The notes below the pieces were generated by a model. It was not told where the DNA came from. It searched no databases and saw only the letters and a list, made by a program, of their open reading frames with translations. Below are positions 16,497-24,861 of a stretch of 64,000 bases of DNA, in pieces. Within the stretch, counting starts at the first letter, position 1; each line of letters starts with the position of its first letter. Source of the DNA: Candidatus Methanomethylicaceae archaeon (GTDB taxonomy: Archaea; Thermoproteota; Methanomethylicia; Methanomethylicales; Methanomethylicaceae); the NCBI GenBank assembly GCA_015660995.1, contig JACTUC010000007.1, positions 36,138-100,137 of the forward strand, in the 5' to 3' direction. The position numbers were made by a program, and so were the translations under genes.

Positions 16497-17429
16497 ATAA
16501 AGCATCTTTAGCATGCATGGTAGGTTCCCTTTGAACCTCTCAGACATCTTCTCGACATATCCCCAGAAACTGTTCAGCGCTTCGTCCATCGGCTCCCCGC
16601 CTCTCTTTATGTATATGGAATATCGCCCCCCGGTTGCCCCCTCTGGGTTGACAATCCCTACCAGCCTGGCCCGCTCGGCTTTCTTGGCAATGATCTCGGA
16701 GCACAGGCTCAGCCCCAGCCCCTCGGACACTGAGGCGATGACGCTAGCAGGATCCGGAAGTAGCATCTTTACCTCGAGGCTCTTCGCCTTCACGCCGTTT
16801 GAGATGAGAAAATCTTCCACTACCTCCGCGAACTCGTGATCGGGCTCATACATGATCAGCGGGTGCTTTAGGATCTCGCGCAACTTCAGCCCCTCCCTTC
16901 CCAACAGCTCGTGCTTGGGGGGCGCAATTACGACGAGCCTGTCTTTTGCTATCTCGACTTCATCAGAACGTGGCTCCCCGCGCTGCTTGATGTATGAGAT
17001 CAAGTCCAGTTCACCCTTCTCCAGCTTCTCAAGCATGGCATGTGGTTTCAGGATCTCGAGGTCAAATTTCATATTAGGGTTGGCCATCTTGTAATTGCTT
17101 ATCACGCAAGGTAGTATGTACTCGCCAGCTATCATCGAGCCACCTATCCTTACGGTGCGTTCCGGTGTAGGCGCTTCTGAAGGTCTGGTACTTGAGAGAA
17201 GGCCGACTACTGCCCTTGCGATCTCGACTATCTTCTCGCCATCTTTGGTCAGGAATACGCCCCTGTTTGTCCTCGTGAAGATCTTTGTCTGGAAATAGCC
17301 TTCCAGCTTGTTGATGCGATTGAGCAGGTTGACGGGGTTCGTCTGCAGGCCCTTTGCTGCGCTGCTGAAGCTGTTCGTCTTGGCAACTTCAAGGAGCGCC
17401 AAAAAGTCAGATACCCTGGGATCTCCCAT
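16491..17429 (-). CDS. LysR-family transcriptional regulator
   Basis: This is a 312-residue bacterial-type regulator. Residues 1-65 form the winged helix-turn-helix (DFLALLEVAKTNSFSSAAKGLQTNPVNLLNRINKLEGYF, then FTRTNRGVFLTKDGE), and residues 92-295 form the periplasmic-binding-like effector domain starting with VRIGGSMIAGEYILP. The effector is unknown. The start is ATG 17429, with a TATA-like element about 31 bases away and an inverted repeat between them, so autoregulation is plausible. No metabolic operon is divergent from it in the usual LysR way: the next coding region is the NSUN gene on the same strand. Confidence 0.88.
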   Translation of the reverse strand: MGDPRVSDFLALLEVAKTNSFSSAAKGLQTNPVNLLNRINKLEGYFQTKIFTRTNRGVFLTKDGEKIVEIARAVVGLLSSTRPSEAPTPERTVRIGGSMIAGEYILPCVISNYKMANPNMKFDLEILKPHAMLEKLEKGELDLISYIKQRGEPRSDEVEIAKDRLVVIAPPKHELLGREGLKLREILKHPLIMYEPDHEFAEVVEDFLISNGVKAKSLEVKMLLPDPASVIASVSEGLGLSLCSEIIAKKAERARLVGIVNPEGATGGRYSIYIKRGGEPMDEALNSFWGYVEKMSERFKGNLPCMLKMLYL

Positions 17430-17440
17430 GCTATTAAGAA

Positions 17441-17464
17441 AATGTTAAAACATTATTTATATTT
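17441..17464 (-). promoter_or_regulatory. Promoter and possible operator of the LysR gene
   Basis: Reading the minus strand, an AT-rich TATA-like element (17455-17464) lies about 31 bases ahead of the LysR start. Directly next to it, 17441-17454, is an inverted repeat with six-base arms AATGTT and AACATT separated by AA. Its position between the TATA element and the start suits a repressor site. The arms are seen in the sequence; the regulatory role is inference. Confidence 0.4.
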
Positions 17465-17639
17465 ACCTAAAGCGGAGAAGCAAACCGATATTTTCCATGG
17501 CGACGCAGAAGGCTTCCCCATGAAAATTTTCCAGCAAGATCATCCAGACTCCATGCCCGGCGTATCATCTTCCTACGCAAGAAGGCACAAACACCTGACA
17601 AGAAATAGACTCCTAAGTGCATTGTGAAGGTCGATAGAC

Positions 17640-18815
17640 CTAGTTCTTTATGAATTTCGCTATAAAATAACCTGGCGTCTCAAGAATATCTGGGCTAAAC
17701 CTCTGCGCCTTCCCGAACATGGCTCCGCCAAGCCCCTCCTCGCCTATATTTATCGATTGTGTCTCTGGCTCAAGCCGAAGATCCTCTACGGCATACTTCA
17801 TAACGTCCTCGTTCTCTTCGATGGTCAGCGTGCACGTCGAGTAGACCACCGACCCCCCGTCCCTGACGATCCTGCTTGCTGTCTTTAGGAACTGCTTCTG
17901 GTACTTAGTGCACCCATTTACCTCCTCAACTCTGGCGTCCTCGTAGAGCTTGGGCCTCACACCAAGCGCCGAGCATGGTGGGTCAACGAGAACTCTGTCG
18001 GCCTTTAGACCTGGGAAGTCCCTGTCAAGGTACCTTGAATCGGAGCATAAGACCTTAATGTTAGTGGCTCCAAGCCTGGCTATTTCAGATCTGAATGCAT
18101 TTATCCGCTTTTCCGAGTGATCGAAGGCGTAGATGATCCCCTCGCCACCCATCAGCTGCGCCAAATGCAAGGACTTCCCCCCTGGGGCGGAGCACATATC
18201 CACCACCGTCTCGCCCATCTGCGGATCGAGAACCCTTGATGTAATCATGGCTGGTAGGCTCTGCTCCCTGATCATGCCCTTCTTGAAGAGTTCGCTCTCC
18301 CTAATCGACGGCAGCCGGTAGACGCTCTCCCTTATATCCACTGCTATCCCCCGTGCCCTGCTGCTGTCAGTTTTGGGCGGAGCTTTGGCAATCCCGTTGG
18401 CAACAACGTGGTTGTAGATGTCCGTCACATAGACTGGCTCGCCAACTCTGTACTTGTCCGTCCTCAATATGCCCGGACCGTACAGCTTGCTCCCCATCAT
18501 GACGCTCTCAGCGGCGCCCTTCTCAGCCACCACCTGCTTCCCCTTCTTCTGCACCTCATGGGGATCAGGCACATCGATCAGCACCGCCTCATCAAGCGCC
18601 AGCGACCTCCTGCAGGAGACACCCATACCCTCTAGCTCAAGCACTACCTCTTCTGGGGAAGCCTTGAGCATGTTTACCCGCATGGCATACTCTCTAGGTG
18701 CTCTCCTTACCGCCTCGAGGATCTTCATGGTCCTGCTGCCATAAGCCCGGCTCAACAGCTCAAGAAGCTCTCTCTTGTAGTGAAGCTCTTTGGCGACCTC
18801 ATCTAATGTCATCAA
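17640..18815 (-). CDS. NSUN-family RNA (cytosine-5) methyltransferase with PUA domain
   Basis: The enzyme makes m5C in RNA using SAM and two cysteines. The 391-residue protein has an N-terminal helical part, a PUA-like region with VVAEKGAAESVMMGSKLYGPGI near residue 94, motif I VVDMCSAPGGKSLHLAQ near residue 207, the DPPCSALGVRP catalytic motif near residue 277, and VVYSTCTLTIEENE near residue 323. The PUA position and overall order resemble NSUN6-type enzymes, whose archaeal members modify C72 of tRNA; substrate is inferred. The 5' end is divergent from moaE, with about 65 bases between the starts. Confidence 0.9.
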   Translation of the reverse strand: MMTLDEVAKELHYKRELLELLSRAYGSRTMKILEAVRRAPREYAMRVNMLKASPEEVVLELEGMGVSCRRSLALDEAVLIDVPDPHEVQKKGKQVVAEKGAAESVMMGSKLYGPGILRTDKYRVGEPVYVTDIYNHVVANGIAKAPPKTDSSRARGIAVDIRESVYRLPSIRESELFKKGMIREQSLPAMITSRVLDPQMGETVVDMCSAPGGKSLHLAQLMGGEGIIYAFDHSEKRINAFRSEIARLGATNIKVLCSDSRYLDRDFPGLKADRVLVDPPCSALGVRPKLYEDARVEEVNGCTKYQKQFLKTASRIVRDGGSVVYSTCTLTIEENEDVMKYAVEDLRLEPETQSINIGEEGLGGAMFGKAQRFSPDILETPGYFIAKFIKN

Positions 18816-18847
18816 GGCAACAGCCCATGCCTGTTAAACTGGGTGCA

Positions 18848-18857
18848 GATATTTTAA
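18848..18857 (+). promoter_or_regulatory. TATA-like element for moaE
   Basis: An ATATTTTAA element lies about 27 bases before the GTG that I take as the moaE start, which places transcription start at or next to the start codon. This supports a leaderless mRNA and the choice of GTG 18881. Confidence 0.45.
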
Positions 18858-18880
18858 CCCCTTTGGGAACTTACACATGT

Positions 18881-19324
18881 GTGATTGCAATGCCTATAGG
18901 GGTTCTCGCCAAAAAGGAGGATAAGGTGGACCTGGCCAGACTGATAAGCACCATAAGAGAGAGCGTTAAGGGCAAGAACTGCGGTTCTATCGTGACTTTC
19001 ACGGGGATCATCCGCCCAAGAACCCATGAGGGCGATGCTGTGGATCACTTGGAGTATGAGGTCTACGAGGAGGCCGCACGCAGGTCCCTCGGAGATATGG
19101 CGAATGCCCTCTCCCTCATAAATGGTGTATTAGATGTCGCCCTCTGCCACAGGTATGGAACCTTCTCCCCCGGTGAAGAGGTCCTTTACGTGGTAATAGC
19201 GACCGAGAGGAGTGATGTCGCTTTCGAGACGCTGAGGCTAGCAGTCACCCATGCAAAGCATGAGATTCCCATATGGAAGAAGGAGTTCACTGAAAAAGGC
19301 GACTACTGGGTCGACGTGGATTAG
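18881..19324 (+). CDS. moaE: Molybdopterin synthase large subunit MoaE
   Basis: MoaE, with thiocarboxylated MoaD, inserts the dithiolene sulphurs into precursor Z to make molybdopterin. The 147-residue protein has GSIVTFTGIIRPRTHEGDAVDHLEYEVYEEAARR (near residue 35), HRYGTFSPGEEVLYVV near residue 86, and the catalytic HAKHEIPIWKKEF near residue 124. The gene starts at GTG 18881 or ATG 18890; an upstream frame to 18698 overlaps the NSUN gene and the promoter and is not used. It ends 4 bases inside the convergent cysS. No other molybdenum cofactor gene is in the window. Presence implies a molybdo- or tungstoenzyme elsewhere. Confidence 0.9.
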   Translation: MIAMPIGVLAKKEDKVDLARLISTIRESVKGKNCGSIVTFTGIIRPRTHEGDAVDHLEYEVYEEAARRSLGDMANALSLINGVLDVALCHRYGTFSPGEEVLYVVIATERSDVAFETLRLAVTHAKHEIPIWKKEFTEKGDYWVDVD

Positions 19325-20505
19325 CCGAGCCTTATTCCAAGCACGCCCTCCACAGCATCGAATATTCTGGCAGCACCGCTGAGATCCTTCCCTGGGCGGC
19401 CACTCAGGAGCTCTTCCGACAAGTGCTCTACGACGGCCATAGCCTTTCCAGTCTCGAGGTCGTCATCCATTGCTCCGAAGAACATTCCTGCATAATCTCT
19501 GACGCAAGTGCTCATCTTGTCGCCCGCGCCGACCTTCCTAGCCTGCTCTGCCGCCATCTTTATTCGGGCGTGCTTCTGCTCCGCCTCGTCGAGAGCGCCA
19601 TCGTAGAAATCGATCTTCTCCCTATACCCTTTTGAGAGGAGTAGCGTCCTCAGCGCCTCTCCGCTATGCCTCTTTAGGATCTCGTGTATGGGGACTGTAT
19701 TGCCGGTCGATTTTGACATCTTCTCGCCTCTTAGGAGCACGAATTCGTTGTGCATCCAGTACCTCACGAAAGTCTTGCCTGTGAGTGCCTTTGCAATCAG
19801 GGCCTCGCACTCGTGGTGCGGGTATATCAGATCCTTCCCGCCCCAGTGCACGTCCAGCACTTCGCCGAGGCTGTCCATTGCCATGGCGACGCACTCCGTG
19901 TGCCACCCTGGCCTTCCCCTCCCCCAGGGGCTCTCCCACCCCTCCTCGGCCTCTTTGGCCTCCCTCCATAGCACGAAATCGAAGGGGTCCTTCTTGACTG
20001 TCGTCCTGTCTACCTTGTCCGCGAGCGCCCCCTTGAGGTTACCGATAAGCTCGCCGTAGCCTCCTGCCTTGCTGACTTCGAAGTATATTGCATCCCCCGC
20101 TTGGTAGGCGTACCCTTTGGCGACGAGCGACTTCGTGATCTCGATGATCCTTCCTATGTACTCAGAAGCCCTCGGGTACCTGGTCGCCCGCTTTACGTTG
20201 AGCGCATCCATGTCCTTGAAGTATTCCCCTATGTACTTGTTGGCCAAAGCCGTGGGGTCCACGCCTTCCTCTCTGGCTTTGTCGGTTATCTTCTCCTCCA
20301 CGTCGGTGAAGTTCTGGATGTGGACAACCTCGTACCCCGTAGCCTCAAGGTACCTCTTGAGCACGTCAAAGTTGACGTAGGTCCTCGCGTGTCCAATGTG
20401 GCTGTAATCGTAGACCGTGGGGCCGCACACATATGCCTTCACCACATTCGGGGTCTGGGTCATCAGTTCCTCTTTCTCCCTCGTCCTCGTGTTGTATATT
20501 TGCAT
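19321..20505 (-). CDS. cysS: Cysteinyl-tRNA synthetase lacking the C-terminal anticodon-binding tail
   Basis: This class I synthetase attaches cysteine to tRNA-Cys. The catalytic core is complete: zinc ligands Cys27, Cys205, His230 and Glu234, HIGH as SHIGHARTY at residues 35-43, and KMSKS at 262-266. The DALR-like helical domain (AMDDDLETGKAMAV near residue 345) is present. At 394 residues the protein stops just after this domain, whereas typical enzymes of about 460 or more have a further C-terminal module that reads the anticodon. Phosphoseryl-tRNA synthetase, the alternative route to Cys-tRNA, is encoded at the right edge. The gene starts 6 bases after the GNAT stop, so the GNAT-cysS order suggests co-transcription. 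Confidence 0.92.
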   Translation of the reverse strand: MQIYNTRTREKEELMTQTPNVVKAYVCGPTVYDYSHIGHARTYVNFDVLKRYLEATGYEVVHIQNFTDVEEKITDKAREEGVDPTALANKYIGEYFKDMDALNVKRATRYPRASEYIGRIIEITKSLVAKGYAYQAGDAIYFEVSKAGGYGELIGNLKGALADKVDRTTVKKDPFDFVLWREAKEAEEGWESPWGRGRPGWHTECVAMAMDSLGEVLDVHWGGKDLIYPHHECEALIAKALTGKTFVRYWMHNEFVLLRGEKMSKSTGNTVPIHEILKRHSGEALRTLLLSKGYREKIDFYDGALDEAEQKHARIKMAAEQARKVGAGDKMSTCVRDYAGMFFGAMDDDLETGKAMAVVEHLSEELLSGRPGKDLSGAARIFDAVEGVLGIRLG

Positions 20506-20511
20506 TAGCTT

Positions 20512-21294
20512 TCACCCAAACTCCAGCCCGGCAAAGGCGAATACCCTGGCAAAATCCGTAGAAGGCCTCTCCCCTAGAAACAGCCTGCTGACCCGGATGA
20601 CCTCCTCAACGCCATCGATCTTTCCATCAGGCACAACTGCAAGGGAGCCGGCACCTAGCATATTGAAGCCTGCGTAAAGGAGATCCATGCCCGATCCTTT
20701 CTCCTCGGCGACGACGGGTCCGACTAGGGCCTCTCTCGGATCCGGTCTCACAATGGCGTATCCCGCCCCGCTTAATGGAAGCAGCGTCCTGCCTTTACCC
20801 ATTAACACCCTCAGAAGCCCTCGTCTACTGAACCCGAAACATTTCTCGTCCATTGCGAAGACTTCTTCGATGCTCCCTCCCTCCCTTGCGGAGCCTTTCC
20901 TGCCCCCGATGAACCTTACCAGCGGGAAATCCCTGTCGCACCTGAAGCCGTGCCTCAGATAGAAGCGCTTGGCGTCCATATAGGCGAAGAGCGTGATGGT
21001 CTGCTTCTCCCCAAGCGCTTTGATGCCTTCCTCAAGGAGATCGCCGCCCAGCTTCTTCCCCCTCGATGCCTTCTCCACTAGCATGTTGGAGATCCAGCCC
21101 ACCCGCCCATAATCCATCACTGTAATCATGCCTTTGATCCTGCCCTCGCCTACAGCAACGAAGGTAGTCGTACATCCCGTAGCCTGCATGTCTGAGAAGT
21201 CCTGCACCGAATAATTCCATCCCTCCAGTTCCGTGAGGGCCGCAAGCGCCCCATAATCCTGGGAGTCTGCTCTCCTGATCTCCATAGTAATCAC
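20512..21294 (-). CDS. GNAT-family N-acetyltransferase with a C-terminal second domain
   Basis: The 260-residue protein starts with a GNAT fold: MEIRRADSQDYGALAAL, then VGWISNMLVEKASRGKKLGGDLLEEGIK near residue 65, which contains the acetyl-CoA loop R-G-K-K-L-G, and AKRFYLRHGFRCDRDF near residue 108. The remaining 130 residues resemble the paired-domain acetyltransferases (GNAT plus an Acetyltransf_18-like half, with GYAIVRPDPREALVGPVVAE near residue 183). The substrate is unknown. The start is GTG 21294, which overlaps the TGA of the small zinc-type gene upstream, or ATG 21285. It is followed by cysS. Confidence 0.82.
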   Translation of the reverse strand: MITMEIRRADSQDYGALAALTELEGWNYSVQDFSDMQATGCTTTFVAVGEGRIKGMITVMDYGRVGWISNMLVEKASRGKKLGGDLLEEGIKALGEKQTITLFAYMDAKRFYLRHGFRCDRDFPLVRFIGGRKGSAREGGSIEEVFAMDEKCFGFSRRGLLRVLMGKGRTLLPLSGAGYAIVRPDPREALVGPVVAEEKGSGMDLLYAGFNMLGAGSLAVVPDGKIDGVEEVIRVSRLFLGERPSTDFARVFAFAGLEFG

Positions 21295-21449
21295 TCGGGA
21301 AGATCTTTGTAAATTTCATCGCACTTGTGTTCGCCGTGGGTTATATACCTCTTATCTCCTCGCGCATGCTTGATACTGCACGGACCATAATCGTCATCCT
21401 CTGCTCCATACCATTTCTCGCAGGACTTGCACCGCATGGGAAGCACCAT
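21291..21449 (-). CDS. 52-residue cysteine/histidine-rich protein, probably zinc-binding
   Basis: This small gene was found by reading the minus strand between the GNAT gene and its upstream gap. The protein begins MVLPMRCKSCEKWYGAE and has CxxC at residues 7-10, a further cysteine at 24, His28, His38, His41 and Cys43, a spacing that suggests one or two metal sites. The middle has an acidic run DDDYGPCS and then IKHARGDKRYI. Its stop overlaps the GTG start of the acetyltransferase by 3 bases, which is strong evidence that it is translated and coupled. An AT-rich TATA-like stretch lies about 20-25 bases before the ATG. Function is unknown; an alternative start is Met5. Confidence 0.68.
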   Translation of the reverse strand: MVLPMRCKSCEKWYGAEDDDYGPCSIKHARGDKRYITHGEHKCDEIYKDLPE

Positions 21450-21643
21450 TCTTTGGTCTAATTTTATTTTTATGCTCGTGCTTTTTAGTTTGTAAAACTT
21501 TGGTTTTTATATACTAAACATCAGCTGGAGCTCACCTTGGAAACGCTCAATTCCGGTGACTGAACACGAAGCAGGACCATTTCCATGGACCTCGCTCCGA
21601 CTAATACTTGCTTGCAGAAAAGTTAAACCTTTTTACCCGCAAG

Positions 21644-22171
21644 TTACCTGTATGCCGAGGCGCGCATGGGGTACCTTGCGCAGAAAAGCCTGTTCAGCTC
21701 AAGCTCGAGCTTTTGATCGAGTTCTGATTGCTTTTTTGATACCATCCTCAGGTCCGGATGTGCTATGAAGGGTCCTCCAACCACTGCCCCAGTCCTATCG
21801 CCACCTAGGCTCCATGTTGGGACAGGGTCTATGGCGAGCACCCTTCTGATCATCTCCCGCTTCTCCGCATCTGCTTGGGAATTGGACATCAAGGAAAGCA
21901 CACTCTGCGTCATGTCGGCATCTATCGGTCTGAACCCGCATGGTGCGTTCTCCCCCATCGACCGCCCCAACTCCTCGCCATCATCGATCCTGGCTCCAAC
22001 CCCAATGTTCTCATAAGGGTTTATCATCATAGTCTTGAGCCTGTAACCGTCGTCGGGGCCAATAACCAGAGAATTTCCCCTGAAGTCAGATGCTATCCGC
22101 CAGCTTTTAGGTCTCCTGTTGTAACCTTCGAATATTTCCTTCAGGGTCTCCTCAATGGTCTTTATCTCCAA
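21644..22171 (-). CDS. Uncharacterised 175-residue protein
   Basis: I do not recognise this protein. It has no membrane segment and is rich in charged residues. Segments that look like conserved turns are SWRIASDFRGNSLVIGPDDGYRLKT near residue 23, NPYENIGVGARIDDGEELG near residue 51 and VPTWSLGGDRTGAVVGGPF near residue 117. The C-terminal helix (KKQSELDQKLELELNRLF) could be a coiled coil. It is flanked by AT-rich gaps of 194 bases on one side and 112 on the other, so it is probably transcribed alone. Coding character is good: the long frame uses the same codons as its neighbours. Confidence 0.65.
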   Translation of the reverse strand: MEIKTIEETLKEIFEGYNRRPKSWRIASDFRGNSLVIGPDDGYRLKTMMINPYENIGVGARIDDGEELGRSMGENAPCGFRPIDADMTQSVLSLMSNSQADAEKREMIRRVLAIDPVPTWSLGGDRTGAVVGGPFIAHPDLRMVSKKQSELDQKLELELNRLFCARYPMRASAYR

Positions 22172-22283
22172 ATCAAACCCTCTGCTAAATCAATAATTTG
22201 GCTTGCTTTTAAACTGAATCCGAGAGAAATTAAAGATATAAAAAAACAAACTAATTGTTAGTGCCAGTTACCTTGGACACGCC

Positions 22284-22421
22284 CTAGAATCTGCGTGGTG
22301 GCCTTCTCTTTGAATAACACTCGCGGCAGTATACTGGTCTCTTTCCATCCGGTTTGAATGGAACTTCGCATTCCTTACCACAATCTGCGCAAGTTGCCTT
22401 ATTCATTTCGCGACTTGCCAT
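22284..22421 (-). CDS. 45-residue CxxC-CxxC zinc-ribbon protein
   Basis: This small protein reads MASREMNKATCADCGKECEV at the start and has a second CRECY knuckle near residue 34, with PFKPDGKRPVYC between the two. Two CxxC knuckles 20 residues apart form a zinc ribbon; the basic tail SKRRPPRRF may contact nucleic acid. Similar small proteins with VPFKP..RPVYC are widespread in archaea and bacteria and have no fixed function. I use ATG 22421, because a GAGGTGA box lies just before it; an in-frame ATG at 22466 lacks such a box. Confidence 0.72.
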   Translation of the reverse strand: MASREMNKATCADCGKECEVPFKPDGKRPVYCRECYSKRRPPRRF

Positions 22422-22523
22422 ATTTCTTTCACCTCTTACTCTATTGATAACAAGAACAAGACTCAATAGAAGACTCTTGGTTCCTGCCTAACTGCAAGAA
22501 ACCGTGCTTCCCTATTAACCTTA

Positions 22524-22946
22524 TTATTTTTTTATGTGCGCTGAATTTTCCATGAATGACCTTCTGATGACGAATTGGGTCCCGTACTCCTCCTCGCCTA
22601 TTGAGGCAACCTTGTTGTCTACCAGATCTGTTTCTTCCAGTATCTGCTTCTGGATCACACTCCAGTCTAGCGTCGCTCCGCGCTTCTCCGCAGCCTCCTT
22701 CTTCGGAATGATCACCCATATCCTGCCTGAATGCCCGATCCTATGTCGCAGGATCTCAAGCTCCCTTCCAATGCCTTCTTGGGACACAGCCCAGTAAAGA
22801 ATAATATCGCATCCTCCATCAACCCCATCGACTAGGGATACCGGCATGCCGCTCTCTCTCAATGCCGCAACAACTTCGGGGTTTGGTCGGATCAAACACA
22901 CCCTGCTGTTGGGCTTAATGCCAAGCCTGTCCACGAGTGCCTTCAT
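22524..22946 (-). CDS. DUF3052-like small protein
   Basis: The 140-residue protein begins MKALVDRLGIKPNSRVCLI, followed by a Rossmann-like alternation of strands and helices (CDIILYWAVSQEGIGRELEILRHRIGHSGRIWVIIPKKEAA). The opening LGIKPxxxV pattern and the WVIIPK strand are like DUF3052 family members, small proteins of unknown role. It lacks an evident SAM motif. It begins 11 bases after the end of the histidine kinase gene on the same strand, so the two may be co-transcribed, but there is no phospho-acceptor pattern to make it a response regulator. Confidence 0.5.
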   Translation of the reverse strand: MKALVDRLGIKPNSRVCLIRPNPEVVAALRESGMPVSLVDGVDGGCDIILYWAVSQEGIGRELEILRHRIGHSGRIWVIIPKKEAAEKRGATLDWSVIQKQILEETDLVDNKVASIGEEEYGTQFVIRRSFMENSAHIKK

Positions 22947-22957
22947 AGTTCAATCCT

Positions 22958-24484
22958 TTATGCACTCGCGCTCTTTGCTGCATTTTCCTGCATAGGCATG
23001 GCAGGCAGCTTGATTATGAATGTGGTCCCCTTCCCGACCTCGCTCTCGACGTCGATAGTGCCGTTGTGCGCCGCAACAAACCTCTTGACGACTGCCAGGC
23101 CCATTCCTGTGCCTATTGATTTCGTTGTCGAGAGAGGCTTGAAGAGCTTGGGCTTGAACTCCTCGGGTATTCCCACGCCTGTGTCCTTGACCTGGATGAA
23201 GGTATAATCCCCTTCGCTAAAAACCCTCAAGGTGAGCTCGCCGCCGTCTGGCATGGCCTGTATAGCGTTCGTTATCAGATTGGTCATTACACGCCTCATC
23301 ATATATGGATCAAAGAAGGCACTATCAATCGAGGCCTGCTTGTTTATGGTTATATTGGCTGGCATTGACGACGGTAGTGCGTCCTTTATGAGGTCATTGA
23401 GGTCGCTCCTAACTATCCTGGGGCTCATGTCCCTCGCGAAGTCCTGGAGATCCGAGACGATCTTGTTCATGTAGTCCACCTGTTTGTCTATGGAATCGAA
23501 CATCCCGGGGATGCTGTACTCATCAAGCTTCTTCCTGAAGTCCTCGGGCGCCTCTTCGACCTCTGTCCTCGCAAGGAAGACCGTGTTTATTATGACCTGG
23601 AGCGGGTTGCGCAGATCGTGGCCCACCATGGTCGCTGTTTCGCCGATTGCCGCTAGCCTCTCAGCATCGCGCAGCTGCTTGGTCTTCTCCTCAACAAGCT
23701 CCTGCAGATGCTCCGAGTAGCGCTCAAGCTCCTCCTCCATCTCCTTCCGCTCGGTGATGTCTCTCGCAAAGAGCGCCACCCTCGTGACCTTCCTCCTCTG
23801 CCCATAAACGGGGTAGACTGTAATCTCGTAAAACCTCCTACCCAGCTGGTCCTCAAAGCGCAAGGGGAGTCCGTTCTGGAAGACTTCATTGACTTGATCC
23901 CTCCTAGCGCGTGACAGATCGGCAGGGAGAAGTCGGAAGTAATTCAACCCCACAAGATCATTGGCGCGCTTGCCTAAGACACGTGCGCCCGTTTCGTTGG
24001 CGGCATATACCCTTCCGAATTTGTCTATGAGGTAGGCGGTGTCGGGGGGTGCATTCAAAAGTGCCCTTATGGTCTCCCTAGTCTCTTCGAGCTCCTCCTC
24101 CATTACTTTCCTGTCGCCGATATCTCTGATGATTGCAACCTTTGAAGTGGGGTTTCCCGCTTCATCTGTGATAAGTATCACCGAAAGCTCTGCGAAGTAC
24201 TCCGAGCCGTCAACCCTAAGGAATGGGTACTCTACTGCCTTCTTTCCTCCCTCCGTGAGCCCTAGGGTCGGGCTCTCTGCTGCCCTGTTCCGCTCCCTCT
24301 CCGCCACCCAGTCATAAATGACGGTACCGATCAGTTCCCATTTCGATTTCAAGCCGAACTGGCGGACCGTCGTCTGGTTGCAGTCTATGATCCTTCCGCT
24401 CAGGCTGCAGATCACAAGTGCATCGGGAATGAGCTCGTAAACTTCTTTGAACAGGACCTCTTTCTTACTCGACACCGTCAACAA
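22958..24484 (-). CDS. PAS-domain sensor histidine kinase (orphan)
   Basis: The 508-residue protein has no transmembrane segment and is probably cytoplasmic. Two PAS domains lie at about residues 15-125 and 140-250, each ending in a DI.DR/DITER linker. A coiled coil at 245-280 leads to the HisKA box, MVGHDLRNPLQVI, with His289 as the phospho-acceptor. The ATPase domain holds the N box (LITNAIQAMP), DTGVGIPEEF and GTGMGLAVVKRF. All catalytic boxes are intact. No response regulator is next to it; the downstream DUF3052-like protein is unrelated. The start is TTG. Bacterial-type kinases like this are patchy in archaea and often acquired. Confidence 0.93.
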   Translation of the reverse strand: MLTVSSKKEVLFKEVYELIPDALVICSLSGRIIDCNQTTVRQFGLKSKWELIGTVIYDWVAERERNRAAESPTLGLTEGGKKAVEYPFLRVDGSEYFAELSVILITDEAGNPTSKVAIIRDIGDRKVMEEELEETRETIRALLNAPPDTAYLIDKFGRVYAANETGARVLGKRANDLVGLNYFRLLPADLSRARRDQVNEVFQNGLPLRFEDQLGRRFYEITVYPVYGQRRKVTRVALFARDITERKEMEEELERYSEHLQELVEEKTKQLRDAERLAAIGETATMVGHDLRNPLQVIINTVFLARTEVEEAPEDFRKKLDEYSIPGMFDSIDKQVDYMNKIVSDLQDFARDMSPRIVRSDLNDLIKDALPSSMPANITINKQASIDSAFFDPYMMRRVMTNLITNAIQAMPDGGELTLRVFSEGDYTFIQVKDTGVGIPEEFKPKLFKPLSTTKSIGTGMGLAVVKRFVAAHNGTIDVESEVGKGTTFIIKLPAMPMQENAAKSASA

Positions 24485-24675
24485 CCATTTTTTTTATTTG
24501 TCCGCTAACTACTTATTTGCTTTTGTGGACTCAATCAACCCTCAGTCAAAACGCCATTGTTCAGAGATAAGCGGGCAGCGACATTTATGCCCTCAAAGCT
24601 TCCTGGGTAATATTGGGTGCTTTCGCTGCTTTTGCATCTGTTCTTTTTTTTTCTAAAAGCTTCTGCGATAATTGG

Positions 24676-24760
24676 TGCGGGGAGTGGGATTCGAACCCAC
24701 GAAGTCCTTCGACATAGGAGCCTCAGTCCTACCCCTTTGACCTGGCTTGGGAATCCCCGC
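24676..24760 (-). tRNA. tRNA-Leu (GAG)
   Basis: A complete type II tRNA is readable on the minus strand. The seven-base acceptor GCGGGGA pairs with TCCCCGC, the D-arm holds the AAGCCAGGTCAAA loop, and the anticodon stem TAGGA/TCCTA encloses the loop C-T-G-A-G-G-C, giving anticodon GAG. A long variable arm and the T-loop GTTCGAATC follow. There is no intron and CCA is not encoded. Confidence 0.93.
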
Positions 24761-24861
24761 TCGCAGTAACTTTTTGCCGCCCCCACTCTTAAAAACATGC
24801 CTCCCTTGACGTTCTAATTTAAATATCCCAATCCCTCATTCCATCCATGGCGGTGGGGTCC

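Noticed and set aside
17442..17627. 61-residue plus-strand frame between LysR and NSUN genes
   Set aside because: It starts inside the LysR promoter palindrome, has no ribosome binding site and no familiar pattern.
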